Positions 1-17,367 of a stretch of 64,000 nt of DNA are shown piece by piece (positions within the stretch are counted from its first letter, which is position 1; each line of letters begins with the position of its first letter). Under the pieces are notes generated by a model. It worked only from the letters and a program-made list of their open reading frames with translations, did not search any database and had not been told where the DNA came from. Source of the stretch: Sphingomonas baiyangensis (lineage in GTDB: Bacteria > Pseudomonadota > Alphaproteobacteria > Sphingomonadales > Sphingomonadaceae); assembly GCF_005144715.1 (NCBI RefSeq), contig NZ_SWKR01000002.1, positions 1,248,146-1,312,145 of the forward strand. The letters run 5' to 3'. The translations under genes and the position numbers were made by a program.

Positions 1-102
1 TACGGCCGGATCGAGCAAATCATACACGGCGGAGTCGCTCTCGGTCGCGACCCTCGTCACGCCGGAGGCTATGCCTCGAACATGCCACCCGCAACCCCAT
101 AA
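1..102 (+). other. possible 3' end of an upstream gene, unidentified
   Basis: Reading frame 1 on the plus strand is open from the window edge to a TAA at 100-102, giving 33 residues. They resemble no family I recognise. The rest of 1-123 shows no other convincing coding signal. It could equally be non-coding spacer upstream of the bchF promoter. The short length makes an open frame in high-GC DNA unsurprising. Confidence 0.15.
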
Positions 103-7999
<7,897 letters not shown>

Positions 8000-8000
<1 letters not shown>

Positions 8001-8680
8001 TGACCCCCAGCTACGCGCTCTATCGAAACCGGCTCGAAACCTATTTCGATCGCACTGCCGCCGCCGCATGGGAGCAGCTCACGTCCGACGCGCCGGTCAG
8101 CCGCATCCGCGCGACGGTGCGTGCCGGGCGCGACCGTATGCGCGACACGCTGCTCGGCTGGCTGCCCGCCGACATGACCGGCATGCGCCTGCTCGATGCC
8201 GGCTGCGGCACCGGCGCGCTGGCGGTGGAGGCCGCGCGTCGCGGCGCCGAGGTGGTGGCGATCGACGTCGCGCGCAATCTGGTCGAGGTGGCGCGCCGCC
8301 GCGCGCCCGAGGGGCTGCCGATCGAATGGCGTGTCGGCGACATGACCGATCCTGCGCTCGGCCGGTTCGATCATGTCGTGGCGATGGATTCACTCATCCA
8401 TTACCCCGCCTTCGACGTCGCCGAAGTGGTGCGCGATCTGGCCGACCGCACCCAGAGATCGGTGCTGCTAACCTTCACGCCCGCAAGCCCCGCGCTCCGG
8501 CTGATGCATCGCCTGGGTGGCCTGTTCCCGCGCGCCGATCGCGCGCCCGCGATCGTGCCCACCGATCCACGCCTGCTGCGCACGCTCATTCACGCCGCGC
8601 TGCCCGCCGCGCATATCGCGCGCAGCGAGCGCGTGTCGAGCAGCTTCTACATCAGCCAGGCGATCGAGGTGGTGCCCTGA
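8000..8680 (+). CDS. bchM: Mg-protoporphyrin IX O-methyltransferase BchM
   Basis: BchM transfers a methyl group from S-adenosylmethionine to the C13 propionate of Mg-protoporphyrin IX, making the AcsF substrate. The 226-residue product begins YALYRNRLETYFDR. It has the SAM-binding glycine motif LLDAGCGTGALAVEAA (about 65-80), and GDMTD and MDSLIHYP blocks typical of BchM. The ATG at 8000 overlaps the bchL stop (TGATG), and the bchM stop overlaps lhaA in the same way, which indicates tight translational coupling in the operon. Confidence 0.95.
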
Positions 8681-10098
8681 TGTCCGGCGGCACCGCCATG
8701 TGGCAGCGGCTCGGCTCGCGCTTCCTGCCCTTTGCCGATGCCGCCAGCCCCGAGCTGCCGCTCGCGCGCATCCTGCGCCTGTCGCTGTTCCAGGTATCGG
8801 TCGGTATGGCGGCGGTGCTGCTGACGGGCACGCTAAACCGCGTGATGATCGTCGAGCTGGGCATGGCGGCCAGCCTCGTCGGCGCGATGGTGGCGTTGCC
8901 GCTCGTGTTCGCGCCGCTGCGTGCGCTGATCGGCCATCGATCGGACCATCATCGCTCGGCGCTCGGCTGGCGGCGCGTGCCCTATATCTGGTTCGGCAGC
9001 CTGTTGCAGTTCGGCGGCCTCGCCATCCTGCCCTTCGCAATGCTGGTGATGTCGGGCGGCGCGCAGGGGCCTGAATGGATCGGCCATGCCGGCGGCGCGA
9101 TCGGCTTCCTGATGGTAGGCGCCGGGCTGCACATGACGCAGACCGCCGGGCTCGCGCTCGCTACCGATCTCGCGCCCGAGGCGACGCGCCCGCGCGTCGT
9201 GGCGCTGCTCTACGTCATGCTGCTCGGCGGCATGCTGGTGGGCGCGATCGTGATTGGCGGGCTGCTTGCCGATTTCACGCCGACGGCGTTGGTGCAGGTC
9301 ATCCAGGGCGCCGCGCTGCTCGGGCTGATGCTCAACATCGTCGCGCTGTGGAAGCAGGAACCGCGCGACCGCACGCGTGCCGTTGCGGCACGCGACGCCG
9401 CGGCGGCTCCCGGCTTCGGCACGCTGTTCGCGAAGCTGCTGGCGCAACCGCGCGCACGCCGGCTCTATTGCGCCGTCGCACTGGGGGCGGCAGCCTTCGC
9501 GATGCAGGACGTTCTGCTCGAGCCCTATGGCGGCGCGATCCTGGGGCTGTCGGTCGCCGCCACCACCTCGCTCACTGCCTTGTGGGCGTTCGGCATGCTG
9601 GGCGGCTTCGCGCTGGCCGCGCGCGCAATGGGCAGCGGCGCCGATCCGATCCGCCTCGGCGGCTATGGCGCGGTGGCGGGCATCGGCGCGTTCGCGCTGG
9701 TGCTGTTCGCCGCACCGCTTGGCCAACCGTTGCTGCTCGCAGCCGGCGCGGCGTGCATCGGCTTCGGTGCCGGACTGTTCTCGGTCGGCACGCTCGTCGA
9801 GGCGATGGCGCTGGCCGAGCGCGATACCGCCGGCCTCGCGCTCGGCGCCTGGGGCGCGGTACAGGCGACCGCGGCGGGGGTCGCGGTGGCGACGGGCGCG
9901 ATCGCGCGCGATCTTATCTCGGCGGGTGCGGTCGACACGCGCTTCGGCGCCACGCTGGCGCATCCGGGCACCGGCTACGGCGCGGTCTATACTTTCGAAA
10001 TCCTGCTGCTGTTCGGCACGCTGGTGGCGCTTGGGCCATTGGCGCGCGGCCGCGAGATGCCTTCCACCCGCTTCGGCCTTGGCCAGTTCCCGACCTGA
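8680..10098 (+). CDS. lhaA: LH1 assembly protein LhaA (PucC-like MFS family)
   Basis: LhaA is an inner-membrane protein of the PucC branch of the major facilitator superfamily that helps assemble the LH1 antenna, possibly by delivering bacteriochlorophyll. The 472-residue product shows about 12 hydrophobic spans. It has conserved stretches near the start (ARILRLSLFQVSVGMA, GTLNRVMIVELG) and RSDHHRSALGWRRVPYI in the first cytoplasmic loop. Position between bchM and puhA is the conserved place for lhaA rather than pucC, and no LH2 genes are in the window. The start codon overlaps the bchM stop. Confidence 0.92.
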   Translation: MSGGTAMWQRLGSRFLPFADAASPELPLARILRLSLFQVSVGMAAVLLTGTLNRVMIVELGMAASLVGAMVALPLVFAPLRALIGHRSDHHRSALGWRRVPYIWFGSLLQFGGLAILPFAMLVMSGGAQGPEWIGHAGGAIGFLMVGAGLHMTQTAGLALATDLAPEATRPRVVALLYVMLLGGMLVGAIVIGGLLADFTPTALVQVIQGAALLGLMLNIVALWKQEPRDRTRAVAARDAAAAPGFGTLFAKLLAQPRARRLYCAVALGAAAFAMQDVLLEPYGGAILGLSVAATTSLTALWAFGMLGGFALAARAMGSGADPIRLGGYGAVAGIGAFALVLFAAPLGQPLLLAAGAACIGFGAGLFSVGTLVEAMALAERDTAGLALGAWGAVQATAAGVAVATGAIARDLISAGAVDTRFGATLAHPGTGYGAVYTFEILLLFGTLVALGPLARGREMPSTRFGLGQFPT

Positions 10099-10109
10099 GG
10101 AGACGCCCG

Positions 10110-10886
10110 ATGAATGTCCTCATCACTCCCTATCTCGATGTGGCGTTGCTCACGCTGTACGCGTTCTTCCTCTTCTTCCTGGGGCTCGTTGTCTATCTGC
10201 GGCGCGAAGACCGGCGCGAGGGCTATCCGCTCGAGGACGAGATGTCGGGCCGGCTCGACACGATGGGCGGCCCGCTCTTGCAGGCCAGCCCCAAGACGTT
10301 TCGCCTTCCCTTCGGTCACGGCACCGTCACGACGCCTACCAAGGGCCGCGAGCCCGTCGAGATCGCGGCGCGCCGCATCGATCGCTTTGCCGGCGCGCCC
10401 TATGCGCCCACCGGCGACCCACTGGTCGACGGCATCGGCCCCGCGGCATGGGCCGAGCGCGCACGCCGGCCCGATCTCGACTGGGAAGGCCATCCGCGCA
10501 TCGCGCCGCTTTCGGCGGGCGACCAGTTCTGGATCGCGAGCGGCGATCCCGATCCGCGCGGCTATGCCGTGGTCGCCGCCGACGGGCGCACCGTTGGTAC
10601 CGTGAGCGACCTGTGGATCGATCGCGCCGACCGGCTGATCCGCTATATCGAGGTGTCGCTGGGCGACGTCGCGGGGCGCGGCGTGCTCGCGCCGATGTTC
10701 ATGGCCACCGTCGAGCGCGGCCGTCGCCGCGTGGTGATCGACGCGATCAATGCCGAGCAGTTCGCGCGCGTTCCGGCTCCCGAGGGCGAGCGCGTACTGA
10801 CGCTCTACGACGAGGAGCGCATCCAGGCCTATTATGGCGGCGGCTATCTCTATGCCAGCCGCGACCGGCAGGAGCCGTTCCTGTGA
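10110..10886 (+). CDS. puhA: photosynthetic reaction centre subunit H
   Basis: PuhA caps the cytoplasmic face of the L-M heterodimer and controls proton delivery to QB. The 258-residue product has a single N-terminal membrane span (about 9-30, LDVALLTLYAFFLFFLGLVV) followed by YLRREDRREGYPLED. The rest is the soluble PRC-barrel domain with GDQFWIASGDPDPRGY and the RYIEVSL region. An 11-base gap containing GAGG separates it from lhaA. Its stop overlaps the GTG start of puhB (GTGA at 10883-10886). Confidence 0.96.
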   Translation: MNVLITPYLDVALLTLYAFFLFFLGLVVYLRREDRREGYPLEDEMSGRLDTMGGPLLQASPKTFRLPFGHGTVTTPTKGREPVEIAARRIDRFAGAPYAPTGDPLVDGIGPAAWAERARRPDLDWEGHPRIAPLSAGDQFWIASGDPDPRGYAVVAADGRTVGTVSDLWIDRADRLIRYIEVSLGDVAGRGVLAPMFMATVERGRRRVVIDAINAEQFARVPAPEGERVLTLYDEERIQAYYGGGYLYASRDRQEPFL

Positions 10887-11509
10887 TCGCCGAGCACGAG
10901 ATCGAGCCGATCCGCGGCCTGCCGGGCCAGCTGCCGCCGGGCGAGCGCATCCTGTGGCAGGGCAGTCCCGAATGGCGCACGCTGGCACGCACCGCCTTCC
11001 ACACGCGCGGGATCGCCGCCTATTTCGCGATCCTCACCGGCGTTGCGCTGGTGACGGGTGCGGGAGCATTCGGCGTTGTCGCGACGGGCGCGTCGGGCAT
11101 CGTCGCGGTAGCGCTGCTCAACCTGCTGGCCTGGGCGACGGCGCGCGGCGCGGTCTACACACTGACCGACCGTCGCGTGGTGCTGCGCATCGGCGTGGCG
11201 CTGCCCAAGTGCATCAACCTGCCGCTCGCCAGCATCGGCTCGGTCGATCTGGCGATGCGCCCCGGCGGCAATGGCGACGTCGCCCTGGCAGTCGAGGGCG
11301 CGCAGGCGCTGGGCTATGCCGCGCTCTGGCCGCATGCACGCGCATGGCATGTGGCGCGCCCGCAGCCGATGCTGCGCAGCATCGCGCAGGCCGATCGCGT
11401 CGGAGCTATGATTGCGCGCCATTGTCTGGCGGCGCAGCCGGGTGGCAGCTTCAGCCCCGCAGCCGCAGCGACGACGGGCGATCTGCCGCCAAAGGCGATC
11501 GCGGCATGA
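10883..11509 (+). CDS. puhB: reaction centre assembly protein PuhB
   Basis: PuhB is a membrane protein needed for efficient reaction centre assembly in purple bacteria, with a PH-like (bPH/YdbT-type) fold. The 208-residue product starts EHEIEPIRGLPGQLPPGE, then GERILWQGSPEW. It has two or three hydrophobic spans (about 48-68, 73-92) and the TLTDRRVVLRIGVALP block typical of the family, with T-L preceded by YT here. The GTG at 10883 is selected because it overlaps the puhA stop and gives the normal length. The reading frame itself is open for a long way upstream as a shadow of puhA and lhaA. Confidence 0.92.
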   Translation: MIAEHEIEPIRGLPGQLPPGERILWQGSPEWRTLARTAFHTRGIAAYFAILTGVALVTGAGAFGVVATGASGIVAVALLNLLAWATARGAVYTLTDRRVVLRIGVALPKCINLPLASIGSVDLAMRPGGNGDVALAVEGAQALGYAALWPHARAWHVARPQPMLRSIAQADRVGAMIARHCLAAQPGGSFSPAAAATTGDLPPKAIAA

Positions 11510-11973
11510 CCGCGCGCAGCCACGCCAACACCGTACCGCGCGGCGCGCTGCTGCTCGCCGGCGGACTGGTGGGGTTCACGCTGCTCGCCACGATCGGCTT
11601 CCGCGCCGCCGGTCTCGACCCCGCCGCATCGCCCGTCGCCGAGCGTGTCGCCAACCGCGCGCAACCGCTCGCCCAGCGCACGCTTGTGTTCGCCGACCTG
11701 CCCGATGGCGGCGTGCGGATCGCGGATGCGGACGGCGCCGTCACGATATTGCCGGCAGGCGGGCAATCGGGCTTCATCCGCGGCGTGATGCGCGGGCTGG
11801 CACGCGACCGGCGGATGCGCGGGCTTGGCGCCGATGCCCCCTTCGCGCTGACCGCGTGGGACGATGGCAGCCTCTCGCTTGCCGACAGCGCAACGGGGCG
11901 CATCGTCGAGCTCAACGGCTTCGGTCCCGACAACCGCGCCGCCTTTGCCGCACTGCTGGAGATGCCGCGATGA
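11506..11973 (+). CDS. puhC: photosynthetic complex assembly protein PuhC
   Basis: PuhC is a single-span membrane protein that supports reaction centre-LH1 assembly. The 155-residue product has an N-terminal span (about 13-31, GALLLAGGLVGFTLLATIGF) and a periplasmic domain. That domain contains RTLVFADLPDGGVRIADA and a FIRGVMRGLARDR motif, the family signature, and ends LNGFGPDNRAAFAALLE. It overlaps puhB and the following ORF by four bases each (ATGA). Confidence 0.9.
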   Translation: MTARSHANTVPRGALLLAGGLVGFTLLATIGFRAAGLDPAASPVAERVANRAQPLAQRTLVFADLPDGGVRIADADGAVTILPAGGQSGFIRGVMRGLARDRRMRGLGADAPFALTAWDDGSLSLADSATGRIVELNGFGPDNRAAFAALLEMPR

Positions 11974-12260
11974 TTCGCCGCCGATCGTTCGAGACGCGTT
12001 GCCGCGTCGAGGTCGAACATAGCGACCGCTTCCTGTGCGCGCATGTCGAGCTGGAGGGCGAGGTGGCGCTCGAACCCGGCGACAGCGTGCGCGTGCATGG
12101 TCAGCCGATCGCGGTGCCCTTCGGCGAGCGCCGGGTGTTCGAGCGCACCGCCACTGTCGAGCGCGCGAGCCTCGCCGAGCGGCTGTGGACGCGCATCGCC
12201 GGCCATTTCGAGATGACCGAACTATACGAAGTCAGCTTTTCCCCCGGGAGCCGCCCATGA
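11970..12260 (+). CDS. conserved PGC protein of unknown function between puhC and acsF
   Basis: This 96-residue soluble protein has no signal peptide or membrane span. It is basic at the start ([18 protein letters not shown]), rich in beta-strand-like alternation, and contains [17 protein letters not shown] and a C-terminal [10 protein letters not shown]. It overlaps puhC and acsF by four bases each. That coupling and its frame continuity make it a real gene. Small ORFs at this spot are known in photosynthesis clusters of related aerobic phototrophs. No function is assigned. A role in complex assembly or in supporting AcsF is only a guess from position. Confidence 0.8.
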   Translation: MIRRRSFETRCRVEVEHSDRFLCAHVELEGEVALEPGDSVRVHGQPIAVPFGERRVFERTATVERASLAERLWTRIAGHFEMTELYEVSFSPGSRP

Positions 12261-13339
12261 CCGCCGCCGCGCTACGCCTTGCCGAAGCCCCCGCCACGCC
12301 CGCTGCCGACACGATGGCGATCGCGCGGGAAGACACGGTCCTCAGCCCGCGTTTCTACACCACCGATTTCAAGGCGCTCGACGCGATCGACGTGTCGAGC
12401 GTGCGCGCCGAATGGGATGCGCTGATCGCCGAGATGGCCGCCGATCCCAACAAACATCATTTCCGTCGCACGGGCAGCTTCGCCGGCGTGATTGAAGGCC
12501 TGCCGCCGGCGCTGCGCGCCGAGTTCACCGACTTCCTCGTCAGCTCGCTTACCGCCGAGTTCTCGGGCTGCATCCTCTATGCCGAGATCGCAAAGCGCGC
12601 GAAGAATCCCGACGTCAAGCAGCTGTTCCGGCTGATGAGCCGCGACGAAAGCCGCCATGCCGGCTTCATCAACGATGCGCTCAAGGATGCCGGCGTCGGC
12701 ATCGATCTCGGCTTCCTCACGCGCGCCAAGAAATACACCTATTTCCGGCCGAAATTCATCTTCTACGCGACCTATCTGTCGGAGAAGATCGGCTATGCGC
12801 GCTACATCACCATCTACCGGCATCTGGCGCGCAATCCCGATCGGCGCATCCACCCGATCTTCGACTGGTTCGAGGAGTGGTGCAACGACGAGTTCCGCCA
12901 CGGCGAAGCCTTCGCGCTGCTGATGCGCGCCGACCCGAAGCTGCTGTCGGGCTTGAACAAGCTGTGGGTGCGTTTCTTCCTCGTCGCGGTCTATGCCACG
13001 ATGTGGGTGCGCGACCACAACCGGCCCGAATTCCACGCCGCGCTCGGCATCGATCCGAGCGACTATGACCGGCAGGTATTCCGCATCTGTTCGGAGATCA
13101 GCCGCCAGACCTTTCCGATGATGCTCGATACCGACAGCGCAGGCTTTCAGCGTGGGCTGGTGGCCATGCAGCGCGCGGCCGCCCGGATCGAGCGCGGCAA
13201 GGCGCGAGGCGGGATAGCCGGCGCCATCGATCGCATCGCCGGCACCGCTGCGGCCGGCTTCACCTTCGCGCGGCTATACTGCACGCCCGTGCGCAAGACC
13301 GCGCTGCCCGCACAGATCCGGCTCGCGCCCGCATGGTGA
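12257..13339 (+). CDS. acsF: aerobic Mg-protoporphyrin IX monomethyl ester cyclase AcsF
   Basis: AcsF is the di-iron, oxygen-dependent enzyme that closes the isocyclic E ring to give protovinyl protochlorophyllide. The 360-residue product has the paired carboxylate-histidine motifs DESRHAGF (about 129-136) and [10 protein letters not shown] (about 209-218), plus [10 protein letters not shown] and [12 protein letters not shown] near the N-terminus. Its presence, with no bchE in the window, fits an aerobic lifestyle. It overlaps the upstream small ORF by 4 bases and puhE by 7 bases. No separate Ycf54 or BciE-like partner was recognised nearby. Confidence 0.95.
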   Translation: MTAAALRLAEAPATPAADTMAIAREDTVLSPRFYTTDFKALDAIDVSSVRAEWDALIAEMAADPNKHHFRRTGSFAGVIEGLPPALRAEFTDFLVSSLTAEFSGCILYAEIAKRAKNPDVKQLFRLMSRDESRHAGFINDALKDAGVGIDLGFLTRAKKYTYFRPKFIFYATYLSEKIGYARYITIYRHLARNPDRRIHPIFDWFEEWCNDEFRHGEAFALLMRADPKLLSGLNKLWVRFFLVAVYATMWVRDHNRPEFHAALGIDPSDYDRQVFRICSEISRQTFPMMLDTDSAGFQRGLVAMQRAAARIERGKARGGIAGAIDRIAGTAAAGFTFARLYCTPVRKTALPAQIRLAPAW

Positions 13340-14124
13340 TCGCCGCGCCGCTCCTGTTCGCGCTCGCTGCCTGGTTCCTGGGCACCGCTGCGGTCGTGTG
13401 GCTCAACAGCCGCGCGCCCGCGACGTTCGCGCGCAGCCTGAGGATCGGTGCGGTGCTCTCCCTTGCCGCCACCTTGTGGCTGGCGGTGCTCGTGCGCGAC
13501 CCCTCGCCGGCAGCCGCCTATGCGGCGTTCGCGGCGGCGATCGTCATCTGGGGTTGGCATGAGCTCGCCTTCCTGACCGGCGCGGTGATGGGCCCCAACC
13601 GCACGCTCTGCCCCGCCGGGCTTGCCGGCTGGCCGCGCTTCCGCGCCGCAACCGCGACGGTAATCCATCACGAAGTCGCGCTGGCGGCGCATCTGGCGCT
13701 GATCGCCGCGATCGGCTGGGAGCAGCCCAACCAGACCGCGACTGCGGCCTTCGCCGCCCTGTTCGTGCTTCGGCTTTCGGCCAAGCTCAACCTGTTCCTC
13801 GGCGTCGCCAACCTGTCCGACGAGGTCTTTCCCGCGCGGCTGGCCTACCTAAAGTCGTATTTCGGCGCGCGGCGCTGGACGCCATTCTACATCGTGTCGC
13901 TCATCGGCGGCGGCTGGCTGATATGGACCGGATGGACGATGGCGCAGGCGGCGAGCGGCGGTGCGGCGACGGGCGCGATGCTGGTGACGGGGCTGGCGAC
14001 GCTGGGCCTGGTGGAACATGCATTGCTGATGCTGCCGCTCAGCGATGCGGCGATGTGGCGCTGGGCAAGCGCTGCGCATACGAGCGGGGTGCGACCCGCC
14101 ATTTCGATCGACGAGAGGGGATGA
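13333..14124 (+). CDS. puhE: photosynthetic complex assembly protein PuhE (DUF3623)
   Basis: PuhE is a polytopic membrane protein of the puh group, implicated in reaction centre and bacteriochlorophyll regulation or assembly in Rhodobacter. The 263-residue product has about seven hydrophobic spans. It contains the family block [13 protein letters not shown] (seen as [13 protein letters not shown]), a HHEVALA motif, [17 protein letters not shown], and a [13 protein letters not shown] tail. It starts inside the acsF 3' end and its stop overlaps an ATG at 14121. Confidence 0.92.
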   Translation: MVIAAPLLFALAAWFLGTAAVVWLNSRAPATFARSLRIGAVLSLAATLWLAVLVRDPSPAAAYAAFAAAIVIWGWHELAFLTGAVMGPNRTLCPAGLAGWPRFRAATATVIHHEVALAAHLALIAAIGWEQPNQTATAAFAALFVLRLSAKLNLFLGVANLSDEVFPARLAYLKSYFGARRWTPFYIVSLIGGGWLIWTGWTMAQAASGGAATGAMLVTGLATLGLVEHALLMLPLSDAAMWRWASAAHTSGVRPAISIDERG

Positions 14125-14126
14125 CG

Positions 14127-15347
14127 ATGGACTATGAGGCTTTCTTCACTCGCGAGCTCGATACGCTGCGCGACGACGGCCGCTATCGCATCTTCGCCGA
14201 GCTCGAGCGGCGGCGCGGCGCCTTTCCGCAGGCGCGCTGCTTCAATCACGAAGGCGTGGAGCGCGTCACCGTGTGGTGCTCGAACGATTATCTGGGCATG
14301 GGCCAGCACCCCGCAGTGCTCGATGCGATGCACGAGACGCTCGACCGCTGCGGCGCGGGCGCCGGCGGCACGCGCAACATCTCGGGCACCACGAGCGCGC
14401 ACTGCGAGCTCGAGGCCGAGCTGGCCGATCTGCACGGCAAGGAAGCGGCGCTTTTGTTCACTTCGGGCTATGTCTCGAACTGGGCGGCGCTCGGCACGCT
14501 GGCGGCGCGGCTGCCCGATTGCGTCGTGCTGTCCGACGCGTGCAACCACGCCTCGATGATCGAAGGCATCCGCCACAGCCGCGCCGAGCGGCACGTGTTC
14601 GCGCACAGCGACCCCGAGGATCTGAACCGTCGCCTCGCCGACATCGACCCCGCGCGGCCCAAGCTCGTCGCCTTCGAGAGCGTCTATTCGATGGACGGCG
14701 ACATCGCCCCGATCGCCGAGATACTCGACGTGTGCGAGGCGCATGGCGCGATGAGCTATATCGACGAAGTGCACGCCGTCGGCCTCTACGGTCCGCGCGG
14801 CGGCGGCATCGCCGAGCGCGAAGGGCTGATGGACCGCATCACCGTGATCGAGGGGACGCTGGGCAAGGCGTTCGGCGTGATGGGCGGCTATATCGCGGCG
14901 TCGGCGGCATTGTGCGATTTCGTGCGTAGCTTCGCCAGCGGCTTCATCTTCACCACCGCGCTGCCGCCCGCGCTGGCCGCCGGCGCCACCGCCAGCATCC
15001 GCCACCTCAAGGCCTCGAACGCCGAGCGCGAGGCGCATCGCGAGCGCGTCGCGCAGGTTCGCCGCCGGCTCGACGCGATCGGCATCCCGACGCTCGACAA
15101 TCCCAGCCACATCATCCCGGTGATGGTGGGCGACGCCAAGAAGTGCAAGCGCATCAGCGACTGGCTGATGGAGCAGCACGGCATCTATGTGCAGCCGATC
15201 AACTACCCCACCGTACCCGTCGGCACCGAGCGGCTGCGCCTCACCCCTTCGCCCGTCCACAGCGACGGCGATATCGACCGGCTGGTGCGCGGCCTGAGCG
15301 AAATCTGGTCGATGTGCGAACTAGCCCGCCGCGACATGGCAGCGTAG
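14127..15347 (+). CDS. hemA: 5-aminolevulinate synthase
   Basis: This pyridoxal-phosphate enzyme condenses glycine and succinyl-CoA to 5-aminolevulinate, the entry step of the tetrapyrrole pathway. The 406-residue product has the family hallmarks GGTRNISGT (about 77-85), YIDEVHAVG with the PLP-ring Asp, and GTLGKAFG with the PLP-binding Lys near 247. In-frame ATGs lie at 14121 and 14127. The second is preferred because GAGAGGGG sits 7 bases before it and the family starts MDY. As the last gene of the bch-puh operon it would raise precursor supply when phototrophy genes are on. A second housekeeping copy elsewhere is likely. Confidence 0.95.
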   Translation: MDYEAFFTRELDTLRDDGRYRIFAELERRRGAFPQARCFNHEGVERVTVWCSNDYLGMGQHPAVLDAMHETLDRCGAGAGGTRNISGTTSAHCELEAELADLHGKEAALLFTSGYVSNWAALGTLAARLPDCVVLSDACNHASMIEGIRHSRAERHVFAHSDPEDLNRRLADIDPARPKLVAFESVYSMDGDIAPIAEILDVCEAHGAMSYIDEVHAVGLYGPRGGGIAEREGLMDRITVIEGTLGKAFGVMGGYIAASAALCDFVRSFASGFIFTTALPPALAAGATASIRHLKASNAEREAHRERVAQVRRRLDAIGIPTLDNPSHIIPVMVGDAKKCKRISDWLMEQHGIYVQPINYPTVPVGTERLRLTPSPVHSDGDIDRLVRGLSEIWSMCELARRDMAA

Positions 15348-15356
15348 CGCGGGCTA
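15322..15356. terminator. hairpin at convergent ends of hemA and the DUF4197 gene
   Basis: TAGCCCGC at 15322-15329 can pair perfectly with GCGGGCTA at 15349-15356. Alternatively CGTAGC at 15343-15348 pairs with GCTACG at 15353-15358. Both stop codons lie in or next to the stem. There is no T-run, so this is a modest candidate for a bidirectional terminator or mRNA end. Confidence 0.3.
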
Positions 15357-16022
15357 CGGCGCGCCGCCGCTGAGCAGCAGCGCGACGATTGCAGGATCGC
15401 GTGTGGCGCGCGGATTGGCGCGGATCGCGGCTTCCTCGCGGCCGATGGCGCGAAAGATGCTGCGGCTCGCCAATGCCGATGCGGTGCGCGCGAGCGCGAG
15501 ATATTGCCCGCCGCCGCCCGCGCCGGCGATCGCGCCCAGCACTTCGATCATGTCGCCGCTTAGCCCTGCGCTGAACTCGGGGAACATCGCCTCGACCAGC
15601 CGGTCGCCGACCTGCGCTTCGAGCAGATCGGTTGCCGCGGTCGGGCCGCCCCGCGCCAGCGCCAGCGCATCGCTGAAGGTCATGCGCCGGATACCGTCGA
15701 GTACGATCGGCGCGGCACGATCGGCCGCCTCGACGGCGATGTCGTTGAGCGCGAAGGCGATGCGCCCGCGCACCGCGTTGGTGCGCAGCACCGCACCGAG
15801 CACGTCGCCTTCACGCCCGCTGGCTGCAGGTGGCTCGATGCGCGTCAGCTGATCGTCGTAGAAGCCGCCCGGCTCGGTCAGTCGCGCAAAGGCACGCTGG
15901 CTCGACAGGCTGAGCAGGCGATAGACGCCTTCCTCGAGCGAAAAGCCGCCGGGCAGCGTGGCACAGGCGGCGAGCGGCGCGATCGCGATGGCGGCGATGA
16001 CGGTGCGGCGAGTCGGTTCCAT
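15354..16022 (-). CDS. DUF4197 family putative exported lipoprotein
   Basis: The 222-residue product starts MEPTRRTVIAAIAIAPLAAC, a short signal with twin arginines and a lipobox-like LAAC (Cys20). The mature part is a helical DUF4197-type domain with ALRTNAVRGRIAFALNDI-like and FYDDQLTRIEPP segments, ending in DPAIVALLLSGGAP. The function of the family is unknown. The frame is open for 53 more codons upstream, but this Met gives the signal peptide. It is the distal gene of a minus-strand pair behind a DUF3422 gene and converges with hemA. Confidence 0.8.
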   Translation of the reverse strand: MEPTRRTVIAAIAIAPLAACATLPGGFSLEEGVYRLLSLSSQRAFARLTEPGGFYDDQLTRIEPPAASGREGDVLGAVLRTNAVRGRIAFALNDIAVEAADRAAPIVLDGIRRMTFSDALALARGGPTAATDLLEAQVGDRLVEAMFPEFSAGLSGDMIEVLGAIAGAGGGGQYLALARTASALASRSIFRAIGREEAAIRANPRATRDPAIVALLLSGGAP

Positions 16023-16062
16023 CGCCGCGATGTGGCGCAGCGTGGCTGAACCGGTGATTGCT

Positions 16063-17325
16063 CTATTCGCGCAACTGGCGGCGCAGCCGATGCGCGGCAA
16101 GCCATACCCCCGCGACCACCACCGGCACCGCCACCGCCATAGCGAGGGCGCGTGCCTCGCCGAACAGCGGATAGCCGGCATAGCCGATCAGCGAGACGAG
16201 GTAGTAGCTGATCGCCACCACCGAGAGCCCCTCAACCGCCTGTTGCAGCCGCAACTGCATGCGCGTGCGCCTGTCCATCGATTCGAGCAGGTCGCGATTC
16301 TGCTTGGCGAGCGCGATGTCGATGCGCGTGCGCAACAGCGAGCTCGTCCAGGCGGTGCGCTGTTGCAGGTCCTCGAGCCGCGCGGCGAAGCTTTCGCAGG
16401 TGCGAAGCGCCGGCGCCAATCGCCGCTCGGTAAAGTCGGCAAGCGTCTGGAATCCGCGCACCGCGCCGATGCCGAGGCTCGCCAGCCGCTCCATGCTCAG
16501 CTGCGCATAGGCGCGCGTGGCGCTCATCCGGTATCGCGTGTCGGCGACGAGGCGCGCCAGCTCGGCGGCAACGGCGGTGAGCTCGTCGAGCAGCGTGTCG
16601 TCGCTCGCGCCGCGTTCGGAAACCTGGTGCGTCAGCGCCGCCAGCCGCGCCTCGATGGTGCTGACCTGCGGGGTGAGCGACTGCGCCATCGGCAGCCCCA
16701 GCAGCGCCATGTTGCGATAGTTGCCCAGCTCCTGAAGCCGCATGACGAGCTGCGCCGCCTCGTCGCCTTCGAGCCCCTGATCGGCGATCAGCAGTCGCCC
16801 ATAGCCATCGGCATGCAGCTTGAAGTCGGAAAGAATGCGTGCGTGGCCGTGCGCGACGTCGCACAAGGTAAGCGCGGCGGGATCGAACCAGCGCGCCGCC
16901 GCCGCCCGATCGGGCAAGGCGCTGCCCTGCGGCAGCAGCGCGATGCGCGTCGCGCGGATCACCTGGCCGGGAATGCCGGCGATCAGCGCGCGCTCGGCGG
17001 GGCCGAGTATCGCATCGTCGAAGGGGCGCTCGAACGAACCGGGGTGGATCAGCATCCAGCTGGCAAACTCGGTATGCCCTTCCCAGACGAGCGTCGACCC
17101 GTCGATGCCGAGCACGCAGAAGCGCGCACCTGCCGAGAGCACGCGGCCATCGCGCGCGGCGAGCTGCTCGACGATCGCGCGCCCGTCGCGCGCCGCATCA
17201 GCATCGGTCAGCGCGACGATCTGCACCATGCGGCATGGCGCATCGATATGCGGCAGCCGGCGCACATGCATCTCGGCCGCAAGGCTGGCGCGCAGCGGGT
17301 GGCTGCGCGCGGGCAGGTCGTGCAT
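16063..17325 (-). CDS. DUF3422 family membrane protein
   Basis: The 420-residue product matches the DUF3422 family in length and layout. An N-terminal region starts HPLRASLAAEMHVRRLP, with FASWMLIHPG near 85. The middle is a long helical region with a likely coiled coil (about 230-370) ending RRTRMQLRLQQAVEGLSVVAISYY. Two C-terminal membrane spans (about 352-372 and 382-402) precede a basic tail, HRLRRQLRE. The function is unknown. It lies 42 bases after the pufC stop on the same strand, so read-through from the puf operon is possible. Confidence 0.82.
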   Translation of the reverse strand: MHDLPARSHPLRASLAAEMHVRRLPHIDAPCRMVQIVALTDADAARDGRAIVEQLAARDGRVLSAGARFCVLGIDGSTLVWEGHTEFASWMLIHPGSFERPFDDAILGPAERALIAGIPGQVIRATRIALLPQGSALPDRAAAARWFDPAALTLCDVAHGHARILSDFKLHADGYGRLLIADQGLEGDEAAQLVMRLQELGNYRNMALLGLPMAQSLTPQVSTIEARLAALTHQVSERGASDDTLLDELTAVAAELARLVADTRYRMSATRAYAQLSMERLASLGIGAVRGFQTLADFTERRLAPALRTCESFAARLEDLQQRTAWTSSLLRTRIDIALAKQNRDLLESMDRRTRMQLRLQQAVEGLSVVAISYYLVSLIGYAGYPLFGEARALAMAVAVPVVVAGVWLAAHRLRRQLRE

Positions 17326-17367
17326 CGCATCCCCTCGCTTGCCCGCGCACCGGCGCGGCGATTGGGT

